A DNA stretch of 64,000 nucleotides from Clostridium sulfidigenes (lineage in GTDB: Bacteria; Bacillota; Clostridia; Clostridiales; Clostridiaceae): NCBI RefSeq assembly GCF_000732635.1, contig NZ_JPMD01000017.1:62001-126000 (forward strand), read 5' to 3'. Position 1 is the stretch's first letter. Each line of letters begins with the position of its first letter. Made by a program: the position numbers and the translations under genes. The notes under the pieces are model-generated. The model was not told the DNA's origin. It saw only the letters and a list, made by a program, of their open reading frames with translations, and searched no databases. Shown piece by piece: positions 35,260 through 45,385 of this stretch.

Positions 35260-35851
35260 TTATCTTTCTAACTTACCTCTTACTATTAATCTGTCCTTAC
35301 CATCATAAGTACATGTTACAAGGGTTATTGTTGCATCCTCACTTTTATCTAAAACATAGGTGTCTTCTGGAGCAACTGTAAAGCTCTCTGTAACTTTATA
35401 AGTAAAGGTCTTATCATGAGTAGATACTATTATATCATCATTAACTTCTAATTTGTTTAGTCTTAGAAAAAATTCTCCTGTATCATAGTTTCTATGTCCT
35501 GCTAGTGCAAAGTTACCCATTTCCCCTGGCATAGCAGTATCCTTAAAATGTCCTACTGCATATTTTATTATTTCATCCTCAGTGCCTTCTGCTACTACTA
35601 CTTTCAAATTTATTTTTGGTATTTCTAAAACTGCAATTGGATTTACCATATCTATATAAGGAAGTTTTTCTTCCGTACTATTCTTATTTTTTTCATGATT
35701 AACTTCCTGCTTTTCTTCTGATACAAATTTGTCATAAAGCTGATCTTGAACTTTTTTTTGTTTCCCACTTTCCTCTAAAAGCAAATAGTAATAATCCAAT
35801 CCCCACTAAAATTAAAAGTATACTTATAATGCTTCTAATCTTCCCCTTCAT
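35260..35851 (-). pseudogene. Class D sortase, reading frame broken at an A8 tract
   Basis: The catalytic domain is intact: LAGHRNYDTGEFF carries the histidine, TLVTCTYDGKDRLIVRGKL carries the cysteine and arginine. The natural N-terminus (MKGKIRSIISILLILVGIGL, a membrane anchor) starts at an ATG at 35851 after an AGAGGTG site, but in another frame. The two frames meet at eight A residues (minus strand, 35752-35759); with seven A the protein would be continuous at about 197 residues. This may be a true frameshift, polymerase slippage or a sequencing error. Translation from a TTG at 35799 would give a 179-residue form without an anchor. Class D sortases anchor or assemble surface proteins, often in sporulating cells. 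Confidence 0.75.
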
Positions 35852-35924
35852 TAAAACACCTCTTTACTTAAAATTATAAACTATTAAGTAATTATACACA
35901 CATATGTTTTGTAACATTCTCAAA

Positions 35925-36014
35925 AATGGAATGTCTTACATAATTAATCTTTTTAGCCCCAGTAATTTATCTATAAAACTGATCTAAAAAGTAATAATTT
36001 TGAGACATTCCATT
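35925..36014. repeat. 90-nt palindromic element downstream of the Dabb gene
   Basis: Outer 12-bp arms AATGGAATGTCT and AGACATTCCATT enclose a second pair (CTTTTTAG, CTAAAAAG) and a third (CAGT, ACTG), so the element folds into one long interrupted hairpin. It begins 35 nt past the Dabb stop. It could serve as a terminator or be a short MITE-like repeat. Copy number elsewhere is unknown. Confidence 0.5.
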
Positions 36015-36049
36015 ATAAACAGAGTTCTTTTTATCTTTAAAATAATACT

Positions 36050-36340
36050 TTATTTAATATAGTCAGCCACTTTAGAAACCTCAATATAGGGCTTAATTTT
36101 ACCTAAAACTTCATTAACATGATATGGATGTATCTGATATTCATTCATGTCATCTACAGAATCAAATCTAGTTATAAGACATACATCAAAAGATCTATCC
36201 GTATGAAGCTCATCTATTCCTACTTCTATCTCCTTAAGCTCAGGTATTTTTCCTTCCATAGCTTTAAGAGTATTTGCTACAAAATCTACGTTTTTCCTTG
36301 TATTTTCTTTTAACTTAAATAAAACCACATGTGTAAACAA
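36050..36340 (-). CDS. Dabb (stress-responsive A/B barrel) family protein
   Basis: This 96-residue single-domain protein begins FTHVVLFKLKENT, the first strand of the dimeric alpha-beta barrel, and contains the conserved DVCLITRFDSVDDMNEYQIHPYHVNEV segment. Related proteins are small enzymes or stress proteins of unclear substrate. The start is a TTG preceded by AGGGGG at 8 nt; no in-frame ATG fits. It may be transcribed with the YtoI-like gene 32 bp upstream. Confidence 0.85.
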   Translation of the reverse strand: MFTHVVLFKLKENTRKNVDFVANTLKAMEGKIPELKEIEVGIDELHTDRSFDVCLITRFDSVDDMNEYQIHPYHVNEVLGKIKPYIEVSKVADYIK

Positions 36341-36372
36341 CTTTTTACCCCCTATACATTAACCCATTTTAT

Positions 36373-37677
36373 TTAATTATTTTTTAGTACCTTAGCTGAT
36401 AGCATAGCCTTTGACATAATCTCTTTATTTTGATTATACATTGTCACTTCTACCTTTGAATAATATCTTCCTCTATCTATTACTTCAGAATATACATCAA
36501 TTATCCTACCCATTTGAACTGGCTTAGTAAAATAAGATGTGAAACTATCTATAGCTACATTTGTAATACCATTTTGTCTTAACACCATAGTTCCCATAGT
36601 TGATAAAAGCATATTTAATGCATTCCATGATGCAGTACCTATAGAGTCAAGCATTTCAGGTACAATTTCTCCCCAGAAATGCATCTTATTCTTACTAGAC
36701 TCAAATTCAAAATTCTTTAAAATTAAATCATCCATAGTATGACCTACATGAGGCTGTCTTGTAACTATTTGTAATGCCTTTATTACATCTCCTCTGGAAA
36801 TTATACCTATTAATTTCTTTTTATATACCACTGGGCATATTTGAATTCCATCCCAAGCCATGATATGTGCTGCATAGGCAACTGTGCTTGTAGGGTTTAA
36901 CACAATAGGATTCTTTGTCATAATGGTATTTACGATCTCATTGTCATCATGATTATTTATTTGAGTTATACTTACAAGACCTATAACTCTAGATTCCTCA
37001 TCTAAAACTGGAAATCTTTCATGCCTAGTTTTCTCTGATAATTCTTTTAATGCTTTAATCTTGTCCCATACATTTAAGTATTCTGGATTTTTATCCATAA
37101 TATCTTCTACTAATACAATTTCCTTCTTAACATTATTTTCATATATAGCCTTATTTATCATGCTTGCAACAGTAAAGGTATCATAGGTACAGGATATTAC
37201 AGGCAAATTTGTTTTATCTGCTAGAGTCTTTATTTCATCACTACATTGAAAGCCCCCAGTGATAAGCACAGCACATTGATTTTCAAGAGCTAATCTTTGA
37301 GCTTTTTCTCTATTTCCTACTATAAGTAACGAACCTGGGCTTATGTATCTCTTAATGGTTTCAACTTCCATGGCTCCTATTATAAATCTTTCAAGAAAAT
37401 TATTCTCTCCACCCTTACCACCAATTAAGGTTCCATCTACCATGTTTACAATTTCCCTAAAGGATATCTTGTCAATATTCTTTTTTTCTAACTTTTCTAC
37501 TCTTACTGTACCAACCCTAGGAATTGTATTGACAATTCCTATAGATTCACACTCCTTTATTGCTCTATATGCCGTTCCTTCACTAACACCTAATTTACTA
37601 CTAATTCCTCTAACAGATATCTTAGTATTTATATCTAAGGATAGAATATATTTAATTATTTCTTCATGTTTTGACAT
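36373..37677 (-). CDS. YtoI-like regulator: HTH, DRTGG, tandem CBS and hotdog domains
   Basis: This 434-residue protein has an N-terminal winged helix (ISVRGISSKLGVSEGTAYRAIKECESIGIV), a DRTGG domain (about 70-180), two CBS motifs (VEDIMDKNPEYL and IMTKNPIVLNPTSTVAYAAH) and a C-terminal hotdog/thioesterase-like domain (about 315-430). The domain order matches Bacillus YtoI. CBS domains sense adenine nucleotides, so it is probably a nucleotide-responsive transcription regulator with an acyl-CoA-binding module. It starts 2 bp beyond the whiA stop, continuing that operon. Confidence 0.85.
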   Translation of the reverse strand: MSKHEEIIKYILSLDINTKISVRGISSKLGVSEGTAYRAIKECESIGIVNTIPRVGTVRVEKLEKKNIDKISFREIVNMVDGTLIGGKGGENNFLERFIIGAMEVETIKRYISPGSLLIVGNREKAQRLALENQCAVLITGGFQCSDEIKTLADKTNLPVISCTYDTFTVASMINKAIYENNVKKEIVLVEDIMDKNPEYLNVWDKIKALKELSEKTRHERFPVLDEESRVIGLVSITQINNHDDNEIVNTIMTKNPIVLNPTSTVAYAAHIMAWDGIQICPVVYKKKLIGIISRGDVIKALQIVTRQPHVGHTMDDLILKNFEFESSKNKMHFWGEIVPEMLDSIGTASWNALNMLLSTMGTMVLRQNGITNVAIDSFTSYFTKPVQMGRIIDVYSEVIDRGRYYSKVEVTMYNQNKEIMSKAMLSAKVLKNN

Positions 37678-37679
37678 GC

Positions 37680-38630
37680 CTATCTACCCTCTTTCCTAAG
37701 CTCATCAGCTATTTTTTCGATTCGTCTAAGACGATGATTTACTCCTGATTTTCCTACAGGTGGATTTAACATAGCTCCTAACTCCTTTAAGGATTCATCT
37801 GGGAAGGCAAGCCTTAATTTAGCTACTTCCTTTAAATTTTTAGGTAGTCTATCAAGTCCAATTTCACTTTCAATAAGCTTTATACTTTCCACCTGTCTTA
37901 CAGCTGCATTAACAGTTTTACTAAGATTTGCAGTTTCACAATTAACAATTCTATTTACATTATTTCTCATTTCCTTCATGATTCTTATATTTTCAAGCTC
38001 TAATAATGCATTATGTGCACCTATTATATTCAAAAGATCTACTATTTGCTCTCCCTCTTTTAAATATATTACAAAACTATTTTTCCTTTGTATTACTTTA
38101 GAATTAAGCTTATAACTGTTAATAAGATCACTAAGTTCATTGGCATAATCTTGATCGTGAGTTACAAATTCTAAATGGTAAGTTTTCTCTGGGTTACTAA
38201 TACTTCCTCCCCCTAAAAAAGCTCCCTTTATATATGCTCTTTTACAATTTTCATTTTTTATTACTTCACCAGGTACTCCGTAGTGTATATTAAATAAGCC
38301 ATCCTTTTCTATTATTCCCAATTCTTGAAGGAGTCCCTTTACATCTACTTCTTCTGGTATTAAAACCATATATATATTATTCTTCTTTAACGAATTGCTT
38401 TTCTTTACTAATAATTTAGTGTGAATATCATAGAAATCTTTTAAATTCTTAAAAATCCATCTTGCTATAGCTGGATTTTCAGTTACTATCTTAAATGTAA
38501 TAGATCTGTTAAATCCAAAACCCAAGGTTCCACTTGACTTCATTATAGCTGATAATTGGGCAGCTATTTCATCTTTAGATAATTCACTATTTCTACATAC
38601 TTCATTTTTTACCTTTAGTGAAAATGACAT
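37680..38630 (-). CDS. whiA: DNA-binding protein WhiA
   Basis: This 316-residue protein has an N-terminal LAGLIDADG-homing-endonuclease-like fold (SFSLKVKNEVCRNSE start, AYIKGAFLGGGSISNPEKTYHLEFV) and a C-terminal helix-turn-helix (LAFPDESLKELGAMLNPPVGKSGVNHRLRRIEKIA). WhiA acts in cell division and chromosome segregation in Firmicutes and in sporulation in actinobacteria. It sits 4 bp after yvcK in the rapZ-yvcK-whiA operon found across Gram-positives. Confidence 0.97.
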   Translation of the reverse strand: MSFSLKVKNEVCRNSELSKDEIAAQLSAIMKSSGTLGFGFNRSITFKIVTENPAIARWIFKNLKDFYDIHTKLLVKKSNSLKKNNIYMVLIPEEVDVKGLLQELGIIEKDGLFNIHYGVPGEVIKNENCKRAYIKGAFLGGGSISNPEKTYHLEFVTHDQDYANELSDLINSYKLNSKVIQRKNSFVIYLKEGEQIVDLLNIIGAHNALLELENIRIMKEMRNNVNRIVNCETANLSKTVNAAVRQVESIKLIESEIGLDRLPKNLKEVAKLRLAFPDESLKELGAMLNPPVGKSGVNHRLRRIEKIADELRKEGR

Positions 38631-38634
38631 TTCT

Positions 38635-39978
38635 CTACTCCCTATCCTTTTTTTCTCTTCTTAATCTCTGTGATAAATATATATATTCAAAAATTCTTTT
38701 CTCATCATTAATCATTTTTTTCTTTAATATAGTTTCTATAAGTATTTTAGCAAGCTTATCCTCATCATGTCTTATGAGTTCTTTTTTAATCTTTATCATA
38801 TCAAATTCTATATATTTTACATTTAGCTTATCTTTGTCACCATGGTCAAGTTGAACAAAGGTTGAGCCCTTTTGTAAGTATCTTTCTTTTATATTTTCTT
38901 CTTCCTTTGAGAGTCCTTTATTTACAATAGCATAATCAATAGGCATACCTTGGCAATGTTTCATTATAGCTCTTATATGATCTTGAACACTAAAGTTATC
39001 ACTCTCACCTGGTTGAGTCATTATATTTGATACGTAAATTTTTAATGCTTTAGTGGCCTTTACAGCCTCTCTTATATCACCTACCATTAGATTAGGTATT
39101 ATACTAGTATACACACTTCCTGGACCTAATATAACTGCATCAGCATCTCTTATAGCATCAACGGCCTCTTGAACTCCCTTAGCATCTTTAGGTTCTATAA
39201 ATACTCTATCTATAGGTGATTTTCTATTTAAACTCTCAGTAGGTATTGATGATTCTCCTTTTATTATGTCTCCATTTTTTAGTTTTGCATATAACTGCAC
39301 ATTTTCTAGAGTAACAGGTAGTACTTTTCCAGTTACTGCTAAAACCTCACTAGTTTTTTTAATAGCCTCTAAAAAATTTTCGGAAATTCCATTCATAGCT
39401 GCTAAAAATAAATTACCAAAACTTTGATTTTCTAAAGAACCATCCTTAAATCTATACCTAAAGAGCTGTTCCATCAAAGGTTCAGTATCTGCTAAAGCTA
39501 TTATGCAGTTACGAATATCTCCTGGTGGTAACATTCCTAAATCTTGCCTCAGTACTCCAGAACCTCCTCCATCATCAGCCACTGTAACTACTGCGGTTAT
39601 ATTAGTGGTATATCTTTTTAGTCCACTAAGCATATTGGAGAGCCCTGTTCCACCTCCAATAACTACCACTTTAGGACCTTTTACTAATATACTATTTTTA
39701 AAAAAATCATCGTCAAAATTTTTCTTTCCCATTGAAAAATTCAAGGCTTCAAACTTTATTATATCTACTACTCTTTTAGTATACTTCTCTAAACTTATAT
39801 AGGTCAATATACACCCTAAAACTAGTATTGCTACTAAAAATAATTTAACAGAAACACCCTCATTCCATCTCCTTATAAGCTCAATTATAGCATAGGAAAT
39901 TAAAAATACACCTAATATAATTTGGCATATCCACCTCTTAATTCCCACTCCAGGCATTAACCCGTCCTTAAGCTTCAT
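38635..39978 (-). CDS. yvcK: Gluconeogenesis factor YvcK (CofD-like), membrane-anchored form
   Basis: This 447-residue protein begins with two hydrophobic segments ([16 protein letters not shown] and [16 protein letters not shown]) that anchor it. A CofD-like domain follows with [17 protein letters not shown] (about 104), [24 protein letters not shown] and [17 protein letters not shown]. YvcK binds UDP-sugars and links central carbon metabolism to cell-wall synthesis. Its ATG overlaps the rapZ stop (ATGA). Clostridial versions commonly carry the N-terminal membrane segments. Confidence 0.95.
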   Translation of the reverse strand: MKLKDGLMPGVGIKRWICQIILGVFLISYAIIELIRRWNEGVSVKLFLVAILVLGCILTYISLEKYTKRVVDIIKFEALNFSMGKKNFDDDFFKNSILVKGPKVVVIGGGTGLSNMLSGLKRYTTNITAVVTVADDGGGSGVLRQDLGMLPPGDIRNCIIALADTEPLMEQLFRYRFKDGSLENQSFGNLFLAAMNGISENFLEAIKKTSEVLAVTGKVLPVTLENVQLYAKLKNGDIIKGESSIPTESLNRKSPIDRVFIEPKDAKGVQEAVDAIRDADAVILGPGSVYTSIIPNLMVGDIREAVKATKALKIYVSNIMTQPGESDNFSVQDHIRAIMKHCQGMPIDYAIVNKGLSKEEENIKERYLQKGSTFVQLDHGDKDKLNVKYIEFDMIKIKKELIRHDEDKLAKILIETILKKKMINDEKRIFEYIYLSQRLRREKKDRE

Positions 39979-40859
39979 CGCTTTCCAGCTCCTCTACTTA
40001 CATCCTCATTTATATCTCTATGATCTATGGTTACACTATTACCATTATGATTTAAAGTCTCATATACTTTATTTGCAATAGCAACAGAACGATGTCTACC
40101 TCCTGTACATCCAATAGCAACAATCAATTGCCTTTTTCCTTCTATTTTATAATTAGGAATTAAAAATTTAAGCATCTCTATAAATTTTTCTACAAATTGC
40201 TGTGTTTCAACTTTAGATAATACATAATCTTTTACCGGCTTATCTAGCCCGCTAAAAGGCTTTAGATCAGCAATATAATATGGATTAGGAATAAATCTTA
40301 CATCCATAACTAAATCCGCATCTAAAGGTATTCCATATTTAAATCCAAAGGAAATTACATTAATAAGTAAAGGACCTTCAATTTGACCTTCATCTCCATA
40401 GGCCATAGTTATTTCTTCATTAAGCTCTTTATTAGTAAGTTTTGATGTATTTATTATTTTACTAGCCCTCTCCCTTATTCCTTTTAGTTTTTTCTTTTCT
40501 ATACTTATACCATTAATAATCCTTCCATCTGGTGCAAGAGGATGTTTTCTTCTTGATTCTTTATATCTTTTAACTAAAGTTTCATCTGTAGCTTCAAGGT
40601 ATAATACTTCATATAGGTAACCTTCTTTATCAAGAGTTGACAAACTCCCTAATAAGTCATCAAAAAATGTTCTCCCTCTAATATCTACTACTATGGCAAT
40701 TTTATCTATTTTACCTTCAGTTTTAAAGCACACTTCAGCAAACTTTATTATAAGTGTTGGTGGTAAATTATCTACACAGTAAAACCCTAAATCCTCAAGG
40801 GATCTTATTGCTTGTGTCTTACCTGCTCCTGACATACCTGTAACTATCAAAAATTTCAT
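39975..40859 (-). CDS. rapZ: RNase adapter / nucleotide-binding protein RapZ (YvcJ)
   Basis: A P-loop ([16 protein letters not shown]) opens this protein of about 294 residues, and the C-terminal domain has the family motif [14 protein letters not shown]. YvcJ/RapZ proteins bind GTP/ATP; the enteric homologue controls GlmZ RNA decay and so glucosamine supply. The ATG at 40859 follows AAGAGGTG; the longer ORF start at 40880 places that ribosome site inside the gene. It leads the rapZ-yvcK-whiA operon. Confidence 0.95.
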   Translation of the reverse strand: MKFLIVTGMSGAGKTQAIRSLEDLGFYCVDNLPPTLIIKFAEVCFKTEGKIDKIAIVVDIRGRTFFDDLLGSLSTLDKEGYLYEVLYLEATDETLVKRYKESRRKHPLAPDGRIINGISIEKKKLKGIRERASKIINTSKLTNKELNEEITMAYGDEGQIEGPLLINVISFGFKYGIPLDADLVMDVRFIPNPYYIADLKPFSGLDKPVKDYVLSKVETQQFVEKFIEMLKFLIPNYKIEGKRQLIVAIGCTGGRHRSVAIANKVYETLNHNGNSVTIDHRDINEDVSRGAGKR

Positions 40860-41028
40860 TCTATCACACCTCTTTTGCATATTTAATTCCAGTAAAATCT
40901 GTAAATTTAATCTTATTTTTATTTAAAATTATACATCTTTAAATTAATAATTTTAATAATTATTAACACCAATATCTATATATTATACACATTAATTATA
41001 TCATATAGTAATTTATATTACTAAAAAA

Positions 41029-41061
41029 GATATAGGATAAATATTTATTTATCCTATATCT
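41029..41061 (-). terminator. Terminator of the aminotransferase gene
   Basis: AGATATAGGATAAATA pairs with TTTATCCTATATCT (41029-41061) and is followed on the minus strand by TTTTTT, about 50 nt past the stop. Confidence 0.85.
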
Positions 41062-41110
41062 CTCACATAAAATTTAAAAAATTAACAACATTATTTTTAT
41101 ATTTAAATAT

Positions 41111-42295
41111 TTATTTTATAGATTCAATTAATGATTTAAATCCAGGTAAGGCATTTTCTATAGTACTGTAGGCTACACAATAAGCAATTCTAATATATCC
41201 TGGACAAGCAAAAGAAGTTCCAGGAACTATTAAAATATTATATTTTTTTGCCATATTACAGAATTCAATATCGTTCTCTATAGGTGATTTAACAAATAAA
41301 TAGAAAGCACCTTCTGGTTTTATACAATTATATCCATAAGAAGTAAGTTCACTATAAAGTAGTTCTCGATTTTTATTATAAAAATCAATATTTACTTTAT
41401 CATCTAAGCATCTAGCTATTACTCTTTGGAAAAGTGATGGCGCATTTACATATCCTAAAATACGAGTAGCTACATTAGCAGCAGATACAACATTTTCAAA
41501 ATCGGATACTTCATTTGGAATAACTAAATATCCAATTCTTTCTCCTGGTAATGAAAGAGATTTACTATAGGAATATCCAACAATTGTATTATCATAATAC
41601 TTTGTTAAATATGGTACTTGAATGTTATCGTATACAAGTTCTCTATAAGGCTCATCTGATATTAGATATATGTCAGTTCCTAATTCCTTTTGTTTCTCTT
41701 TTAAGATATTAGTAAGTTTTATAATAGTCTCTTCTGAATAAACAACACCTGTAGGATTGTTTGGCGAGTTAATTATAACAGCTTTAGTCTTATCCGTAAT
41801 TTTACTTTTAAACTCATCTAAATTAGGTTGAAAATCTATAGTGTTTGGTGATACTACTACAAGCTTTCCATCATAGTTAGCTGCATAACTTCTATACTCA
41901 CCAAAGTATGGTGCAAATACTACTACTTCATCTTCTGGGTTTAAAAGAGTTTTAAAAGTCACGTTTAAACCACCTGCTGCCCCTACAGTCATAACTATAT
42001 TCTTTTCTGTAAAACTTGTATTAAATTTTTTGTTAATTGAGTTTGCAATAGTTTCTCTAACATCCTCATATCCTGAGTTACTCATGTAACCATGAACCAT
42101 GGTATTAGGTTCATTATTTAAAATATCTACAATTGCCTCCTTTACAGTGCTTGGCGGTTCAAGATTTGGATTTCCTAAACTGAAATCATAAACATTTTCT
42201 GCACCATAAATTGATGCGAGTCTTTTACCTTCTTCAAACATAGCTCTGATTAACGAACTACCTTTAACATAATCGACCATTTTTTTTGAAATCAT
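41111..42295 (-). CDS. Pyridoxal-phosphate-dependent aminotransferase, class I/II
   Basis: This 394-residue fold-type I enzyme has the substrate-contact region SLGNPNLEPP, the cofactor-binding SPNNPTGVVYS and SDEPYRELVY motifs, the Schiff-base lysine in SYSKSLSLPGERIGY, and a late arginine in PGYIRIAYCV. It probably transaminates aspartate or an aromatic/branched amino acid; the exact substrate cannot be told. It starts 24 bp past the murB stop in the same direction and may be co-transcribed. Confidence 0.88.
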   Translation of the reverse strand: MISKKMVDYVKGSSLIRAMFEEGKRLASIYGAENVYDFSLGNPNLEPPSTVKEAIVDILNNEPNTMVHGYMSNSGYEDVRETIANSINKKFNTSFTEKNIVMTVGAAGGLNVTFKTLLNPEDEVVVFAPYFGEYRSYAANYDGKLVVVSPNTIDFQPNLDEFKSKITDKTKAVIINSPNNPTGVVYSEETIIKLTNILKEKQKELGTDIYLISDEPYRELVYDNIQVPYLTKYYDNTIVGYSYSKSLSLPGERIGYLVIPNEVSDFENVVSAANVATRILGYVNAPSLFQRVIARCLDDKVNIDFYNKNRELLYSELTSYGYNCIKPEGAFYLFVKSPIENDIEFCNMAKKYNILIVPGTSFACPGYIRIAYCVAYSTIENALPGFKSLIESIK

Positions 42296-42319
42296 ATCCC
42301 CATCTCCCTATTTTTTATA

Positions 42320-43243
42320 TTAGGTTAAACTATCTTCACCTATAATTTTAACTTCAGTGTGTAATTTAACCTTAAATTTTTCATAAACATTAGCTTTTAC
42401 AACTTCAATAAGATCTAAAATATCCTTTGCCGTTGCATTGCCTCTATTTATGATAAATCCTGAATGTTTTTCAGATACCTGTGCGTCCCCAACGCTAGTA
42501 CCCTTTAAGCCTGAATCTTGAATAAGCTTACCTGCAAAATATCCATCGGGTCTTTTAAATGTACTTCCTGCTGATGCATATTCTAAGGGTTGCTTACTTT
42601 TTCTTCTTTCTGCTAGATCGTCCATTCTTTCTTTGATCAAAGCTTTATCTCCATGAGACAATCTCATTCTTGTTTCCAGAACTATATAGCCATACTTTAA
42701 AATTGCACTATTTCTATATCCAAATTCTAGTTCTTCTTTACTTAATTCTCTAATGTTCCCCTCATTATCAATTACTAACGAACTTTCAATTACTTTTGCC
42801 ATTTCTCCGTCATAGGCACCTGCATTCATTGCAGTAGCACCTCCAATAGATCCTGGTATCCCAGACGCAAATTCTAGCCCTGATAAACTATTCTTTAAAG
42901 CCTGATCAGCAACTGAATATAACTTAGCTCCACATTGTGCAGATATTAAATTTTCATCTACTACTATTTTATTTATGTGTCCTAGTTTTATGACTACTCC
43001 TCTTATTCCTCCATCTCTTATTATGAGATTAGATCCATTTCCTAATATGAAATAATCCACCTTATTTTCCTTGCATATGTTAATTAAGTCTTTAACCATT
43101 TCATAATTAGAAGGGTAAACTAATAGGTCAGCTGGTCCACCTACCTTAAAAGAAGTATGATTCTTCATTAGTTCATCTATTTTTACATTTTCATTCCCTG
43201 CTACATCTAAAACACTTCTTATAAAACTATCCTTTAATTTCAT
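42320..43243 (-). CDS. murB: UDP-N-acetylenolpyruvoylglucosamine reductase
   Basis: This 307-residue enzyme has [17 protein letters not shown], the FAD-binding [16 protein letters not shown] and [18 protein letters not shown], and the catalytic [10 protein letters not shown] with its serine. It reduces UDP-GlcNAc-enolpyruvate to UDP-MurNAc in peptidoglycan synthesis. It is a type II MurB by length and loop content. Clostridia often keep it near whiA-yvcK-rapZ, as here. Confidence 0.97.
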   Translation of the reverse strand: MKLKDSFIRSVLDVAGNENVKIDELMKNHTSFKVGGPADLLVYPSNYEMVKDLINICKENKVDYFILGNGSNLIIRDGGIRGVVIKLGHINKIVVDENLISAQCGAKLYSVADQALKNSLSGLEFASGIPGSIGGATAMNAGAYDGEMAKVIESSLVIDNEGNIRELSKEELEFGYRNSAILKYGYIVLETRMRLSHGDKALIKERMDDLAERRKSKQPLEYASAGSTFKRPDGYFAGKLIQDSGLKGTSVGDAQVSEKHSGFIINRGNATAKDILDLIEVVKANVYEKFKVKLHTEVKIIGEDSLT

Positions 43244-43395
43244 TGTATACCTCTTACTATATTATTATATATTAAGTATAAAATACTTACGTTATATATA
43301 TCAACAGTTATTACATATTTCCTTAATTTTAAGTATACTATTCTATTAATAGTATAAACACTCTAATTCAATATTTGTATGCTGACATATGGTTA

Positions 43396-45258
43396 TTAAC
43401 TATTTTTCTTAAAATAATTAATTATACTTTCAGTAGCTTTCCCATCCATAGAAGGTGTAGCCATTAACTCTTCATAGGTAGCCTTTTTTATATTTTCAAT
43501 ACTACCAAATCTCTTTAGAAGTTCACGCCTTCTCTTTTCTCCTATTTTAGGTATTTCATCTAATATAGAATATAAAGTACGCTTATCTCTTAAAGTTCTA
43601 TGATATGTAATGGCAAATCTATGAACTTCATCCTGAATCCTAGTTATTAAAAGCATAGCCTCGGAAGATGGCTTTAACAGAATTTCTTTATTTTTATAAA
43701 TAAGTCCTCTTGTTCTATGCTTATCGTCCTTCACCATTCCACATACAGGTATATTAATATTTAACTCCTCCAATACTTGAAGTGCTATATTAATTTGTCC
43801 CTTTCCACCATCCATCATAATCAAGTCAGGAAAAATAGAAAACTTACCCGACTTAAAGTCCATACCATTATTATTTATTTTCCTTATTTCTTCTAATCCA
43901 TGGGTAAATCTCCTTGTTAATATCTCTCGCATAGAGCCATAATCGTCTGCACCTTCTACAGTTTTAATTTTAAATCTTCTATAATCACTATTTTTAGCTA
44001 CTCCATCTTGAAATACTACCATGGTTCCTACAGAATCCATTCCCATGATATTAGATATATCATAGGCTTCAATTCTACTAGGCATATCTTCAATCCCAAG
44101 AGCCTCTTGAATTTCAGAAAGTGCCACATTATTAAGTTCCTTGTCTACTTTATGTTTAATTTTAAACATTTCGAGAGCATGGCTAGCGTTTTTTTCTACC
44201 ATATCAAGTGTCTTTCTCTTTTCTCCTTTATGTGGAACCTTTATAGTCACTCTATATTCTTTCTTTATAGATAACCATTGCTCTAAGATATCAATTTCAT
44301 CACAATGACTTACATATACAGTCTTAGGTATAAAAGCAGTTCCACCATAAAAGTTTTTAATAAATTCCTCTATGACATAGGCAGGCTCTTCTCCTCCTGT
44401 ATTGTCTAAAATAAAATCTTCTCTTCCAACGATTTTACCATCTCTTAAAAAGAATATCTGAATACAACTATCTTTTTCATCTTGAGAAATACCTATAAAA
44501 TCCTCATTTTCAAAATTATTGCTAATAATCTTTTGCTTTTCATTTATTTTATCTATGGCTATCAACTTATCTCTTAAAGAAGCTGCTCTTTCAAAATCTA
44601 AATTTTCTGCTGCTTCTTCCATTTCAGTCTTAATCTTACTAGTAATCTTTGTATCCTTCCCTGTAAGTAAATCCACCACATCATTGATAATTTTTTTATA
44701 TTCCTCTTTAGAAATTAATCCTTCACATGGTCCACTACATAATTTTATATGATAGTTAAGACAAACCCTTGTTTTAGATCCATTTTCCTTTATAACTCTT
44801 CTACATGTTCTAAGAGGGAATACCTTCTTTATAAGTTCATTTATAGTATATACTGCACTTCCATCCGTATATGGTCCAAAATATCTAGATGAATCATTTC
44901 CATAATTTCTTGTAACTAATACCCTTGGAAATTCTTCATTAGTAATTTTAATAAAAGGAAAATATTTATCATCTTTTAGTAAAATATTATATTTAGGACT
45001 ATACTTTTTTATTAAATTACATTCTAGTATTAAAGCTTCTACTTCAGAATCTGTAACTATATACTCAAATTCACTTATATTCTTAACCATAGCTCTAACT
45101 TTTTCACTATGATTTTTAGAATTCTGAAAGTATTGTCTTACTCTATTTTTAAGATTTTTTGCTTTTCCTACATATATTACTTCTCTCAAAGAATTTCTCA
45201 TTAAATAAACTCCAGGATTGTCTGGAAGATTTTTTAGATGATACTCAAAATCAAACAT
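43396..45258 (-). CDS. uvrC: UvrABC excision nuclease subunit C
   Basis: This 620-residue protein has an N-terminal GIY-YIG nuclease (LPDNPGVYLMRNSLREVIYVGKAKNLKNRVRQYF), a UvrB-interacting UVR motif (KTEMEEAAENLDFERAASLRDKLIAI, about 207-232), the RNase H-like endonuclease core (YDISNIMGMDSVGTMVVFQDG; DLIMMDGGKGQINIAL) and a C-terminal helix-hairpin-helix. It makes the dual incisions in nucleotide excision repair with UvrA and UvrB, encoded 3.4-8.2 kb upstream. Confidence 0.98.
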   Translation of the reverse strand: MFDFEYHLKNLPDNPGVYLMRNSLREVIYVGKAKNLKNRVRQYFQNSKNHSEKVRAMVKNISEFEYIVTDSEVEALILECNLIKKYSPKYNILLKDDKYFPFIKITNEEFPRVLVTRNYGNDSSRYFGPYTDGSAVYTINELIKKVFPLRTCRRVIKENGSKTRVCLNYHIKLCSGPCEGLISKEEYKKIINDVVDLLTGKDTKITSKIKTEMEEAAENLDFERAASLRDKLIAIDKINEKQKIISNNFENEDFIGISQDEKDSCIQIFFLRDGKIVGREDFILDNTGGEEPAYVIEEFIKNFYGGTAFIPKTVYVSHCDEIDILEQWLSIKKEYRVTIKVPHKGEKRKTLDMVEKNASHALEMFKIKHKVDKELNNVALSEIQEALGIEDMPSRIEAYDISNIMGMDSVGTMVVFQDGVAKNSDYRRFKIKTVEGADDYGSMREILTRRFTHGLEEIRKINNNGMDFKSGKFSIFPDLIMMDGGKGQINIALQVLEELNINIPVCGMVKDDKHRTRGLIYKNKEILLKPSSEAMLLITRIQDEVHRFAITYHRTLRDKRTLYSILDEIPKIGEKRRRELLKRFGSIENIKKATYEELMATPSMDGKATESIINYFKKNS

Positions 45259-45385
45259 TAAATCACCTCACTTCTCATCCAAAAGTTGTTTCATCTTTAG
45301 TATAATACTTATTGAGCTTCAGTTTTAATGGAATGATGAATACTCATAAGGTATATTATATAATTATATTTTAAAAGTTTTAATA

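Noticed and set aside
40929-41030. AT-rich repeats between rapZ and the aminotransferase as a CRISPR or origin-like array
   Set aside because: No regular unit length or conserved repeat; only general AT-richness and a terminator.
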